Source: Seison nebaliae (taxonomy: Eukaryota > Rotifera > Pararotatoria > Seisonacea > Seisonidae). From it: DNA of 54,476 nt. The stretch lies in contig JALJEE010000101.1 in assembly GCA_023231475.1 (NCBI GenBank), positions 1 to 54,476 on the forward strand, read 5' to 3'. The notes under the pieces are model-generated. The model worked only from the letters and a program-made list of their open reading frames with translations, searched no databases and was not told where the DNA came from. A program made the position numbers and the translations under genes. Below, one piece after another: positions 9,922-22,500 of this stretch. Each line of letters begins with the position of its first letter. Positions within the stretch are counted from its first letter, which is position 1.

Positions 9922-10867
9922 ATGGAAGGAAGAGATACTCGACTTTTGGGTGCAGGTTCAAAGTACCCGCTCATCCATCATCGGAAAAAGCGCGCTTATG
10001 TTCAACATGTTAATCGTCATCGAAGAGCTCATCGTTATGATTATGTGAATGAAGTTATGAAAACTAATTAGATATTTTTAGTTATGTTAGATATAACTCA
10101 TCGACAAGTACCATACGGAAGTTTAAATTAATCAATAAAAAAATTTCAATGTTTAACCCATTTAGATGGTAAATATGAAGCATGGGAAAAGACAGAATAT
10201 GATATTCATCAATTTGATCCAGGATATGAAGGTATGTTCATAAATCTTTTCTCATTAATTCCCAACAATTACATAACAACACTATAGGTTACAATAATTT
10301 CAATACTGAAAGTTTAAGTGGTGCAACATCTTTGAATATGGCACCAAAGAAGAATTTTGAAACGAAATATCGAAATTCTATAAATTATAATAGTACTGAA
10401 GAATCAGAGAAACCCCAGGAAGCCAGATCAAAAAATTCAAAGAAGACGAAGGTAAATAATTTTTGTGAGATATCTATATATTGTAAAATATGTATTGTTA
10501 GAAAACTTATCCGTTGAAACATAAACTGACGACATCTAAAATGAACTTTTCAAGTTATTTTCCAATTGTTTTCCATAAAATTTAAATTCGATATTTTATT
10601 GTCTAATTTACATAATCGGTTTTTATAGGAAAGGTTAATCTAATGCGATTTGATGTCGTTGGAACTTTTATGAAATTTGTAAAATTATTCAAATTTCAAA
10701 TTTCAGAATGAAATGTCAGACAGTAGTCAAGAAACTGATACTGAAGAGAATATTATGTTGAAGAATTTAAATGATCGACGTAAAGTTCATGAGATTTCCT
10801 TTCATTTCTTGTTATTGTATTTATCATTTTTCTAGTGGTTGACAACAAGAAATTCGGAGATTATTAA
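9922..10867 (+). CDS. Unrecognised multi-exon gene (model incomplete)
   Basis: An ATG at 9922 follows CCATTAG and opens 49 basic codons (MEGRDTRLLGAGSKYP..., with HHRKKRAYVQHVNRHRRAHR). A second exon (about 10165-10231; GKYEAWEKTEYDIHQFDPGY) is joined by a clear intron to a third (about 10289-10450; Asn/Ser/Lys-rich, APKKNFETKYRNS). A GTAAAT...TTTCAG intron then leads to an acidic Ser/Glu exon, and a last short exon ends LVDNKKFGDY. The joint between the first and second blocks is not resolved; a donor after GGTGCAG would keep frame but drop the basic part. The acidic, low-complexity tail suggests a nuclear or RNA-associated protein, but I recognise no family. Confidence 0.4.
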
Positions 10868-11300
10868 GAAATATTCAGAAGCGTAGAATGGATAAATTTT
10901 TTTTCAATTTATTTCCAATCTGAATATCTCCATAATGAAAACTTTTAATCTCCAAATTAACTATCATAAATTATATTAGTCATCATAATTAATAATTCTT
11001 ATTTTTCATTATGAATTATCATGATAGAATGTGTGAACGAGTTATTTCTCTAATAAAGTTCAATGATAATTATTTGAATTCTTATTAGAATATTTAATAG
11101 AAAGTAAGTTTAGTGAGTTATTTGGATTAAAGATGAAAAAGTGAAATTTAATTTTTAAAAGAAATTCGAAAAAGTCGAGATCTAAAGCGGGAGAGACGAT
11201 CTAAAATTGTATGATATAATATTGATGGAAATAAAAAGGCAAAACGTTAGTTAGAAGAGATTTGAATAGAAGATTTGAGTATCACTGCTTGATTATAAAT
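10868..11300. other. Intergenic, no gene seen
   Basis: AT-rich, no convincing frame. It is downstream of both flanking genes, which converge here. Confidence 0.4.
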
Positions 11301-11660
11301 TTATTTTCCCCATGCTGGTGCTCGCTTTCCCCAAGCGGGAGCACGTTTACCCCAAGCAGGTGCTCGTTTGTAGAGATCATAAAAATTGTCAGAGAATGGA
11401 ACGTCGTTAATGAGACTTTGTAAATTTCTCAATTTCTCCATTTCAATCGCGCTCAATTCATTTTTAAGGGAACCATATTCACTTCGTAGAATATCGGAAA
11501 ACATTTCATCGTCACTTGTCAAATGTTTATTGTCTTTATGAGAAAAGTAGAATAATTGTAAATGAATGAAAAAATAACTTGGTGCAGGTGATGAGAGAGA
11601 CAATTGTACGAAAGAACATAAAAGAAGTGATGAAAGGATTAACGAAAGGATTGAATTCAT
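11301..11660 (-). CDS. Neuropeptide precursor with three APAW-Gly-Lys-(Arg) copies
   Basis: The precursor has a signal peptide (MNSILSLILSSLLLCSFVQLSLSSPAP), an acidic spacer and a C-terminal cassette YKR APAWGKR APAWGKR APAWGK-stop. Dibasic KR sites and a Gly amide donor predict three identical APAW-amide tetrapeptides. The last copy ends GK-stop, so trimming of Lys would still expose Gly. The stretch encoding YFFIHLQLFYFSHKD looks like a 45-nt intron (GTTATTTT...CATAAAG) that is in phase. Removing it gives SPAPNNKHLTSDDEMF and a 104-aa precursor. The closest known family is the APGWamide precursor of molluscs and other lophotrochozoans, with Gly3 replaced by Ala. It acts as a secreted neural signal. 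Confidence 0.85.
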   Translation of the reverse strand: MNSILSLILSSLLLCSFVQLSLSSPAPSYFFIHLQLFYFSHKDNKHLTSDDEMFSDILRSEYGSLKNELSAIEMEKLRNLQSLINDVPFSDNFYDLYKRAPAWGKRAPAWGKRAPAWGK

Positions 11661-11854
11661 AATATTAAGAATTTATTAATATAAGAATAATTGAAAGAAA
11701 AGAAGGATGAATCCGGCAAATCTTTGTTTTTCGATTAATAAAAATGTTACTTGAGAAGATGAATAATCTGGAAGAGATGCCTTTCCTTTATAAGGCAATA
11801 GATGGAAGGCGTCATCAATAATCTTCATGAATAAGTGACATTAGACTATCTATA

Positions 11855-12213
11855 TTAATGACGGTGTGCGACTTGCATTTGTCTTCTAGTGAGAAATTGT
11901 ATAGTGTCATAATATCGTCCCGCACAGTTTTCCAAACATCCAATCTCTTTTGAGGAGAATGATGCTGCCGGATATGTAATACATTTCGTCCAACATTTTC
12001 CATTCACCTGTTGTATCTACAAAAGAGAAAGTTTGATGGGAAATTTATAGGGTAGAGTCATTGATGGATGTCAGTTTTTGATGATATGTAATATTACGAA
12101 GAGAGACGAAATGACTTCGCGAATTATTCATATAATTGTTCAATACTAACTGCTGAACTTAATTTAGCTTTCGTTTCTTCAATTTGCAGAGCCCTTTGTA
12201 ATTGCCCATCCAT
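11855..12213 (-). CDS. TIMM8: Mitochondrial small Tim chaperone, TIM8-like, 2 exons, 74 aa
   Basis: Small Tims are hexameric chaperones of the mitochondrial intermembrane space that escort hydrophobic precursors. Exon 1 (12213-12151) reads MDGQLQRALQIEETKAKLSS-A. A 134-nt intron (GTTAGTATT...TTTTGTAG) is followed in phase 0 by exon 2 (12016-11855). The joined protein has the twin CX3C motifs CWTKC and CLENC separated by 15 residues, and ends in RYYDTIQFLTRRQMQ, which matches the TIM8 end R..DT.qfi..R. Its length is slightly under the usual ~90 aa because the N-terminus is short. The short open frame in another phase at 11815-12003 is a shadow. RPL35 begins about 530 bp away, divergently. Confidence 0.85.
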
Positions 12214-12739
12214 TTTATTAAGAAATGGTTCAAGGATCTGTTCCCTCAAAAGACAAAAACAGACAATTTATTATAATAATTTCATGTTTACCCCCACAAG
12301 AGAAATCACGAGATAGACATTATGTTGTTTTATACTATACAATCTATAGGAAGATAGTTCTGCTCCTAGATAAAACATAGCTCGTTTCCTATTCGATATA
12401 TTAATAAATTCTTCCTCACGGACCGATAATTAAGATGATAAAAAGGAAAGAACAAATAAAAAAAATCAGAATGTTATGAAGAATCAAGAAAATGAACTTA
12501 TAAATAATTTATAAGAATTAAAACGATTCTAACGATAAGATTAGAAGAATTCCACAATTTTATCAAAATTTCAAATAATTAAGCTTTATATTTGAAATTA
12601 TGAAATTTTCCCAAATAACTTTTTGTCTCTAATCAATTCCATTTCGTAATTATATGGAACATTTGAATTCGAATTTCCACACTACTCACATATAAAGAAG
12701 AATAATAAGAATAATAATTGAAAATTTATTGTCGAAGAT
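12214..12739. other. Divergent promoter region between TIMM8 and RPL35
   Basis: A minus-strand open stretch at about 12270-12430 might be an alternative 5' exon of TIMM8. I could not join it in phase. Otherwise AT-rich. Confidence 0.35.
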
Positions 12740-13198
12740 ATGGTTTGTATCTTTTTTCTGTTATGTATTTTATTGAACTTATGAATTCTATTTAAATTGA
12801 AGGGTGAGAAATATGATAAAAATCGTCTGATGATGAGAGATCTTCAAGATTATGATCGTAAGAAGTTGGGTAGTGCTCTTCGAGAGCAACAACAGAAATT
12901 GAGCATGTGTCGGACTCAAAACCTGTCCTCGAACGCAACATCAAAAAGATCGCAAATTCGCATAACGCGAAAGAATATCGCGAGAATTTTGATTACTCTC
13001 CATCAGAAAATGAAATTGGGATCTGCTATATTTCATGTGGAAAAGTTTGGACGAAAACATCTGCCGAAAGATTTACGACCAAAGAAGACACGTGCCATTC
13101 GACGACGTCTAACGAAATCTGAGAAATCGGCAAGTCGACGACGAGAAAAGATGAGGAAGACATTCTATCCTCAACGAAAATATATAGTCAGCGCCTAA
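12740..13198 (+). CDS. RPL35: 60S ribosomal protein L35 (uL29), 2 exons
   Basis: Exon 1 is the bare ATG (12740-12742). A 60-nt intron beginning GTTTGTATCTT and ending GAAG follows, and exon 2 starts at 12803. The protein reads MGEKYDKNRLMMRDLQDYDR, then SKRSQIRITRKNIARILIT, then LPKDLRPKKTRAIRRRLTK and ends FYPQRKYIVSA. These match L35's SKIRVVRKSIARVLTV, LDLRPKKTRAMRRRL and YP.RKYAVKA signatures. At about 133 aa it is slightly longer than usual (123). It belongs to the 60S polypeptide exit-site region. The N-terminal dozen residues are atypical. Confidence 0.9.
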
Positions 13199-13490
13199 GA
13201 TTGTCGATAATCGAATTTGCCAATAAAATATTTCTATTTCAATCGTTTTTATTAAATTAAAAGAAATTGAATATTTAAATTTATTTCTTCGTTACGTTTA
13301 TTCACAATTAACTTAACAATTCGGGTGTTTCGAAGATAAAATAATTTATTTAAGGAAAATTTAAAATTTTTATCGAAGTAATTATTTTGGAAAACTAATG
13401 AAGGAAAATTGGTGGAATTTCTAAGAAAATAATTTGAGGTAGTTTCTCGTAAGAAAAAAGAAAAATCATTAAAATTTTTGAAAATTATAT

Positions 13491-16400
13491 TTAGGCTGCA
13501 GTTATGGTCATTTGGAAACCTCGTCCACTGTTTGTCCAATCGGAACGGAAGATCACTGTTGTATAATGTGCACGAGATACATAATTGTAATTACGATTGT
13601 CCTTTCCACAAAATCTTTAAGAAAGGGATGAAATTAAAGAATAAGTTGTTAATATAATACAATTTGAGAGATATATAAGAAATGAAAACCGAATTCCTCG
13701 TTGTCCTAAGTAGTTGAATCGAAGTTCGATCGAATCATAACAAATATTGTTCGATCCATTTTCAATATCGATATTATTAATTGTCAATTTTAGTTGTCGA
13801 TCATTGTCAGTCTAAATCGATTAAAATATATAAATTGTTAGAATAACAAAATGAAAAGAGGAACATATAAAAGCCAAGTGCAAAGAATATCATCACCGTA
13901 TTTGTGGGGATATCCAGGTGATTGAATAGTTTTTCTTTGTCCTGGTTGTAAATAAAACTTTCCTCCACATGCTTAAAATCCGATAAATGAATTAAGGAAT
14001 TTCAAGAAAATTAAACATTCTGTTTGTCTTTTTACAATATCATGTAATTCGTCCACATCTGACATAGAACTTTTCGTTGAATTACTTTCTTCAATGAAAT
14101 TTTCTTCAATTATTTCTGAATTATCTTCGACAGTTATCGTCTTCAAATCTGTTGTGTTCGATAATGATTCTGGTAATAGAGACTCAGCTAGAAATTATAT
14201 TATAAATTTCATTAGATATGAATGATGGATGTATAATATTAAGAACCTTCTTCATCGATTACATTATCAATTTCTATATCTTCCAGTTTTTGTTCAGTTG
14301 CTAATTGATCCGATTCGGATTGATTATCATAACTTGGATAATTACACTCAGTTATCGGATGGAAACTTATATCGTCGAGTGCAACGTCATTCTTATTTCG
14401 ATATTTTTTTTCATATTGGAAAACTAAAGAATATGAGCCAACAGGTAATGGAATTCGGACACCTTTCCATTCTGTTCCTTGGTTGCCAGATCGTGACCAT
14501 AATTTATTGTTTTTATTAAAAGAAAAATATTGAAGAAGTGAGATAACACCTCCATTGATACCATGCATATGATAAAAGAAGACCAAGCATCTACCAGGAT
14601 TATTGATTTGCATATATGGCGTCTCTAATTGGGCCAATTTACCTCTGAATCGACTATCTACATACACATACTTACCATAACCAGTAGTATGATCATATGT
14701 CGGTCCGGTATTAGCGTTTCGGGTAGAACCAGAGTGGATGTAATATTTTAAAGTTGTATGTGGATTGTTAGAGAATAAACAACGTTCTATCTTACGATCT
14801 ATGTCCCATGAACATTTGGCTAATTCTCTCGTTGATGGTCGATAATTTGTACTTATTGAATATTTATCAACTTGATTGCATTTATTTGCACTACATCGTT
14901 TCTCTTCATATGAGTGTCCCTGACATGGCCCCTTCAAACATGTTCTCCTTCGTTCTTTCAAATTAGTCTTACAATCACATTCAGACCATCCTGACCATTT
15001 TGCCCATATATTTTGTTCAACTTTTTCCGGTTGACAGGAATTGGGTAGACAGATTGCTAATTCGGCACTTCTACCAAAACATGATCTTCCATTAACAGAT
15101 GGTGGAGGAGAATTACATTGTCGCAATCTATGTCGAACATTCTTGTTACAATCACAAGCACTCCACTCTCCCCATTTACTCCATTTACCATCTACAGGCT
15201 TTTGGGTTTGTGGATAAATTGGACGTGCCGTAGTGACCACTTTTGATGGTCCTGTTTCACATAACATTACTTAATATGAAATAATTTAGAAAATTAACCA
15301 TTTTCATTACAGGAACTACCATAACTAATTGTAATATCATCGATCGCTATAGCAGATGAATGGTCGTTTACTTGACCTGTAATACGAACACGGAATATTT
15401 GTGTCTTCGGCCGAATGTGTATCTGAACTCTCGTCCATTGTTGTTTGGATGATGGTGCTTGCCATAATTGTCGTAAACTCTCTCCTTCTTTCACATCGAC
15501 TTTCAAGGAAAATGAATATCCTATTGTTTGGTAATAGAAGATCATACACCATTCAGAATTATATGATGTTTGAATTTTACGTGAGAGTAACATTGCATTT
15601 GCTCGAGCACCGTTGTCATATAAAAATAGAAAATAAGTATCTGAAATCGAATTAATTTCATCATTAAATAAATATGCAAATAACTTTGATAATTTCCACG
15701 TGAAGTAATACTCGTTTGAGATGTTTTTCCTAAATAATTTAATATTTTTTAATTTTAAAATATTATTTAAATTCTCCACCATTAACTCGTTTCCAGTTTG
15801 TGGTATCACGAAATGTGTCTTGGATCCAATTACAAATATCGTTTTGGAAGGTACAATGATGATATTGAGCTGATGATATTTCTTCATCTATTCATATCGA
15901 TAATAATAAAATTGAATCAATTCATCATTTTAAAACTAACTAATAATTTGAAGATTATTACATGTGTCACCCGTAAAACCCTCGGGACACACACATTTAC
16001 ATGATGAGTCAAGAAACGCTCCAAATTCACAAGTTTTATATCCACAATTCGAAGCACAGCCATATCCTTCACTAATCGTTTTTCTATCATAATAAGAGAG
16101 TCCATATCTCTGTCCCATTAAGAAAGCAAGAGTTGATATTTTCGATGATATCGTTCTTCCACCATTATAAGAGAATGCCTAATCAGATGAGAATTAACTA
16201 TATTTAATAGTAATCATTAATAACATATGGACCATAATGCATGACTGAATTAAGATCATACGCTGTTTTCGTTTCGACACGAGCAGGATAATATTTGTTG
16301 AAATTATATTGCATATCGCCTTGAATGTTGTTGAAATTAATCGAGACATGCTCATCACGGTCAGGTCTTGATTGGACATGAACCAATCCAATAATATGTC

Positions 16401-17450
16401 CAATTTCATGCACGACACTGCCAAACTGAAAAATATTATATGACTCTTTAAGAAAAGATCTCTGTCATTAAACTAACCGAACATTGCGGTCCAATATAAA
16501 TATCATGAACATAAGGAATTTGATGAACACCAGCACGATACAAATAACCAACAGCTGCTGCACATCGACTTAAAAAAAATTATTAGGAATTGAGAAAAAG
16601 AATGAAAAATTTTCCAACGAATAATCTTGATTAAATCTCATTAATCCTTTTATCGTGTGATCGTGTTGAGCGGAATTATATGGAACTAATTTCAGACAAG
16701 TCAATGTGTTCCATTCGTGAATTGAAGCTGAGATACGTTGCAACATTGAACTAGCTAAAGGGAATTATGAGAAGGATATCGAAAATGAAAAACTAACAAA
16801 ATCCATCACTGATGTAATATGGAACGGTATTTCTTGGCCATCTACTTGGATTAGAACCGGAGGATGTGTATAAATTTCTCTTCTTACGAAGAAGAATGTT
16901 TCCATTATCGATTGGATGAGAATTATTCTCCGATGAATTATTCTCGCTAATTTAGTTATTTCAAATAATATTATTTCAATTTAAATTAGTTGAATAACAT
17001 TAATGTATTGAGGACATTGATCTCTTTGGGGAACAACATGTCACCTCCCAACAAATCATAACGTTCGTCCAATGTCGAGTTCAATTTATTGTTGATTTCA
17101 GCATCATTCCGATTTACATTATCCTAAAATTTAAGATTTGTTATCACAACTTTTCTCAACATATTTTCCAACTACTGTGGGTGAATCGATAATTCCTTCA
17201 TGTAGTACCTTCATGGAATTTAGTATGACCGTCTTCCATTGCTCATCAGACGATTGTGAGAGAATTTCTTTCGAAAAGATTTGCAAGAGAAATATGAGAA
17301 TATAACTCTTCATAACTTTTAATGAAATCATCATATGTCAATGGATATTCGCTTTCATTAAATATGCAACTTTCCTCCAAAGCATAGTTGATAGCCTTCG
17401 ATATCGTCTCATCACCTTCACTTTATAAGACGAAGGTTATGCGATAAACT
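13491..17450 (-). CDS. Astacin metalloprotease: pro - catalytic - EGF-like - MAM - TSP1 x2 - MAM - CUB (5' end unresolved)
   Basis: Secreted M12A zinc endopeptidase assembled from more than ten exons with 40-60-nt introns. The furthest exon I can join (about 17430-17330) reads EGDETISKAINYALEES... and splices (GTTATATT...GAAAG, about 41 nt) to ILSQSSDEQWK. The true start is upstream. A LLGGDI segment fits the aspartate-switch FxGDx of astacin propeptides, followed by a basic LRKKRN cleavage site and WPRNTVPYYIS, a standard mature start. The catalytic site is HEIGHIIGLVHVQSRPDRD: all three zinc His are present, but the Glu after the third His is Val. The Met-turn is SVMHYGPYV. An EGF-like CxCxxGFTGDTC module follows, then a MAM domain beginning CTFQNDICNWIQD, two TSP1 repeats (WSKWGEWSACDC and WAKWSGWSECDC), a second MAM domain, an acidic linker and a C-terminal CUB domain (CGGKFYLQPGQRKTIQSPGY). 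Total is roughly 1000 aa. Confidence 0.8.
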
Positions 17451-17789
17451 AACAAGACTATAATTGGGAATTACATATCCAATAGTGCTCATTTATTAAT
17501 TAGGAAGAAATATCTTATATCCTCATCAATACCACAATGAACATAATAAATATTTTACTTAATATAACAAAATCGGCATTAACTTTATGTCTAAAATCAT
17601 TTATCGATCTTTCAAATTTCAAATTTTAACGAACTCTCTATTGTTAGTCAGATGATTAGATGAGCAATGGTTTGCGAACATACATCATAAACTAAACATA
17701 AATACATCCCAATCTAAACCTCAAAGATTTCTTTATTTGATCTAATATTCTCACATCATCTCCAAGTATTTAGATTTTTTAATTCTTCA

Positions 17790-18069
17790 TCAGTCGACAG
17801 ACCGGGAGAGTATTAGTAATACATGAGCTTTCTTGTCTGCCGAAATTTTTGCTTCAATTTCTTTATAAGTTTCATCGATCGTTTGACTGACTATACCTAA
17901 AAGAGTTCAATTTTGAGATCTACAAGCGGAAAGTTATTGAACATTTTTGTAATTTCATTCGAGCTCTTTGTGTCATAATTGCGAGGAAAGCAATCAGACA
18001 AATCAGCAACACCAATATACCAAATTGCAGGAATAATATCGTCTTTGTTGGAGTAGGAAATATTTTCAT
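17790..18069 (-). CDS. Small single-pass membrane protein, 2 exons, 77 aa
   Basis: Exon 1 (18069-17943) starts MKIFPTPTKTILFLQFG and carries a strong transmembrane segment (about residues 11-32), then QRARMKLQK. A 46-nt intron (GTTCAATA...CTTTTAG) joins in phase 1 to exon 2 (17896-17790), giving CIVSQTIDETYKEIEAKISA...LLILSRSVD and a stop. Both splice sites are good and the frame is restored exactly. The larger open frame in another phase (17897-18124) has no ATG start and is judged a shadow. The polarity (few residues, TM, then basic cluster) suggests an N-out or signal-anchor type. Family not recognised. Confidence 0.55.
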
Positions 18070-18129
18070 TTTGAACTCGACAATGATTAAAATTAAAAAA
18101 CTGAAAATGGTTAAGCACTTGCAATTTTT

Positions 18130-19505
18130 AATTTAAATAAGATTTGTTTATGAGTTAGAGAAAAGAAATTGAACCGAATTTCCACTCAAAAAAATTTCAT
18201 TAACATGAATCATGTTTAAACATAGATAATACAACGACCAACCATCTAAAAATATCTTAAATAGTTGCAATATATTAATGAACGAAGAACATCACAATCT
18301 TTTACTCACTAAATCGAATTTTCTCTAACTTTTTGTGCTTCACTAATTCTTCACCAGTATTATCACTTAAGGTGATTGTATTATAATATAATCCAGTTTT
18401 TAACATTAGTTAATTCCACTTATTAAAATTTGATCGAGGAAATTTGGAAGAAGGAATTTTATGCCAAATATTAAATAAGTTAAAAGTTGCCCATCATAAT
18501 ATTTAATAAAAAATAATGATTTCTATAAATCCATTAGTATAATTAAAGTATATGGAAGTTTATTCCATTAGAATTTACGCTCCTACAGATCTTTTCAACT
18601 TTCGATTTCGAACTTCATATTGCTAATTGATTTTTACCAAGACGACTGTTAATCTTGGCTATATTAGATCCAAATTATGCTCCAATGTAAAACTAGAATG
18701 TAAAATGTTCGTTACTGCAATTTAAAAATAAAATTTAAGTATACTTATATGTTTCAATGTTTCAACTTCATAACAGTCATCTATCAATAAGTAGTTTAAT
18801 GATATCGTATTAGGTTGATAATAGAATATGATATTTTCATGAAATTAGTCGTCATAATAAAAAAATTTCGATTCTCTTTGAACAAGAAAAACATAACCTC
18901 AATATTTTTTTCAGAAGATTATTCACCATATTTGAAAACGTTAAACGTTTGAATGACCAAACGTTGAAATTTTTGTCTTTCTCAAAGCTGATGAGATTTG
19001 AATTTGAACGAAACGTTGTCATGATTTTATATGTAAATGAGAATAGCATCAATTTGAGTCATGTTAATATACTAACCAACGTAAAAACGACATAATCAAT
19101 AAATTATCCTGGAAGATGATAATATTCTGTGATACGATAAGGAATTTACGATATCTTTCTGTCTGATAGTTAAATTTTCGTTTCTCTAAAAATACAGTTT
19201 TGCAAAGTAAACAAATTAATGTCCGCCGCAATTAGTGGAAAGAATTCTTTTTTTATCACAATAGATTTTCTTCAATAGAACTCTGTTGATAAAAAAACGA
19301 ATGTTTGATTAGTTCTTTTTATGAAATGAAAAGAAAGTTTAATCGAATTAGAACATTTTCGATAGTCAATTGTTCTCAGGTAAACATTGTTCATACTCTA
19401 ACGGATGCTGCCGAGTTCAGAATTTCTTCTACACTAGTACCTGTCTTCTTACATCATCAAAACAACGATTTTTGAAATATAATCGAATTCTAATGTTGAA
19501 AATAA
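18130..19505. other. Intergenic, no gene seen
   Basis: 1.4 kb of AT-rich DNA upstream of both neighbours. It has an 8-bp inverted repeat AACGTTTG-N6-CAAACGTT near 18947 and no convincing coding frame. Confidence 0.45.
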
Positions 19506-22500
19506 ATGAATAATAATAATAATAATAATAATAACACAATTAAAAATGACGTCGAAAGTTCAGAAGAAGAAGACGATACGCATTATATGAAACCATTCAT
19601 TCGATGGAACGATATGAAGTATTCAACGGTCAAGTTTGATCCCAATCAAAAAGATAGTTCTAGCATTTATCAAACATTCAAAATAATATTATTTCTTTCA
19701 ATCTTACTCATCACTGTATCTATTTACGTATCCGTCTTAATCTACACTGGAAAGAAAGACAACAATTTTAAACGATACAACGAAAATTTTCATTGGAATC
19801 TCTCAAGAGAATTGGAGGAGAATCAAACTACTTTCTCTCAATATTTACATCAATTCGTCCTTCCTAATTTAACGATAGATGTTTGTAGTAATTCGAAAAA
19901 TTACTTTTGTGGTTCCTACAATAATAAAGGCATAACAATGAATGGAAGGAAGAAAGAGATTTTAAATAGAATAAAAAAAAATTTAAAAGAATTCCCACCG
20001 TTTAACCAGAAAAATAAATCACATGAAACTCTTTTCAACTTCTCAATGATCAGTCGATATTATCATCAATGTCTTCAATCTAAACGTCAATCGATTAACA
20101 CCAAGTATTATGTAAGAAATATAACATATTCAATAATATATAAACTAATAGAGGTAGAGATATTTAAAGACTATGTCAATACAACGCCAATTAAATCAAC
20201 GAAGGATATGTTTAAAAGTTTGGACTACTCTACTTATGGTAGTATCTTAGGAGAAATGTCTCGTAATCAAAGCAACTTATTTTATCGAATTATTCCTAAA
20301 AGCTCATTAGAATCAGTTGCGTCGAAAGACAATGAAACTATTCAAATTATGAATTCTTTAGATTTCTGTTCATTTCTTTCTTCATTTGAAAGGTCAAACA
20401 TATCGAGAATGTTCCATCTCAAAAAATATTTTGTTCAAATTCAAACTGATATTCTACCCATCATTCATCACGTTCTTCACAAGATCATTGAAGAAAATGA
20501 AAATGTTAAACTTCAACAACATTACAAAGGTTCGATAACAAAAATTTTTAAATATTTTGAAGAAATTCAAAAAAGTATCGGCGAAATAATTGAGAAAATT
20601 GAACCGATTAAAAAAAATAAATTGAAAGATCATAAAACATTTGTTAATTTTTCACTAAAATTATTATTTGGTGATCTGGTTGATAATTGTTTGATACATA
20701 TGAATGAGAAGAATACTTTGAATTATTCTCCCAATTTTTCCATTTTTACTGATATGCCATTCGTTCTAATGAATTCCTTCGATGTCTATATGACCAATTC
20801 TTCAACAGACTCATTCTTATTCTTCCTCAAGCAATCTCAGACAAATTTTGCACATAAATTCTTATTATCATATATCGTCGGTTATTTCAATGATGCTCTT
20901 TACGAAACTGACGGTAATAAGATTCGGGATGCATTAAAAATAAATTCTTCTATTACATATCGATTACCGTCACCAATCAATTATTATGTGGGAGTATTGA
21001 ACGCACCAAAATTCAATTCTTCATATATCATGAAAGTATCATATCCGTTGAGATTGATCCATCATGAATTTGAAAATAAATCGAATTCTTTTAATCTCAT
21101 CAAACGAATCTTTCAAGTTCTTATAATTCATTTGGGAAATGTGTTGGCGAATTCAATAGTCAATTCAAACGAATATCGATATAACGATACTATAATCGAA
21201 AAGAAATTAAACGGAACAAATTATCAAATCGATTTACATCTTCATGAACCATTCACAATTTTACCATTATATGTGACATCATGTGGTCAACCTTGTAATG
21301 AAATGAACAATCCTTTTCTCCCACACCAAGGCGATTCGGTGGAAGATATTTGTCTTCATAAGATTACACATCCATTTTCATTTTTATCCAAATTACTTTT
21401 AATTAACCATTCCTGGAAACCGATCACAGAAAAACGCGCAAATATTTTAAGTTCAACAAAAATATTTTCACTTTACTTCCTCCAACAATATCGAACAATT
21501 CTTCAGAAATTTTTAGTATACTTTCAAAAATATTTCGAGAAATTAAAATCCGATTCGCAATGTGCATATCGATTAAAATGTTTGATACGAATTCGACTTT
21601 CTTTGATTTTCAACAAAATTCACAATATCGTTCTCGTTCGATTTAACATATTTCCCATTCTCAATTATGTCCCCATGAGAAATTTTGATAATTATCAACT
21701 TCTCCAAATATTGGAATGGTTTACTAAAACCGTTATCAATTTGAAATGTCCGAATAGTAAAAATAATTTAACTATGTCGTCTGGAAACATTACGACGGAG
21801 AATGAACTATCAAAAAACAGTAAACAAAATTGTGATAAAGTTTATGAAGAAATTCGAAAAAACATTTTAAAATTGATTGAAATTATTGATAAAAATGAAA
21901 AATTATCAGAAATTAATTTTTCTGAAAAAAATATAAAACAATTTTGTAACAAGAATAAGAAGGACGACTATATTCATAATGGTCAATTATGCAATGAATG
22001 TTACTTCCATATGAATCTTACATTAAAACCTTTGGAATTCATTGAAAATATTATGAATCGAATGTTCTATTCGATCAGAAATATTGATGATTCATCATTT
22101 ATTCAAGATCATATTGATATGGCGAGGAAAAATATTATTAATCAATTAGATTATCGAATTCAATATCGTTATTATAAATTAAAAAATTCCATTGATATTC
22201 ATTCGAATCTAATGCAAATTTATCAAGTGAAATATGTTGAAAGTATTTCTAATTATGCCATTGCTGGTCAGTATTATGATATGGATGCGATGTACAATTA
22301 TCGAACTAATTCGTTTTATATTCAACCAGAAATTCTTATTACAACATCCGCCACACCAAATGATCATTTCGATAAATTATCTTATAATGCTCGTGAAGAT
22401 TTTGAAGATTTCTTTGTGAAATGGAAGACACGTATAAAGAGAATAGAAATAACATCTCGAAAAGGAAATATTTCGCTCATCGAAAAATCTCTCCGTCAAT

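Noticed and set aside
11815-12003. 62-aa minus-strand frame
   Set aside because: The overlapping TIMM8 exon in another frame has twin CX3C motifs and matching splice sites.
15776-15887. N-terminal 35 residues of the 197-aa minus-strand frame as coding
   Set aside because: The MAM-domain start (CTFQNDICNWIQD) reads in another frame over the same bases and splices in phase, so this portion is a shadow.
17897-18124. 75-aa minus-strand frame
   Set aside because: It starts at TTG and another frame gives an ATG, a TM segment and an in-phase splice.
18852-19052. 66-aa minus-strand frame
   Set aside because: No motif, AT-driven composition and no supporting splice sites.
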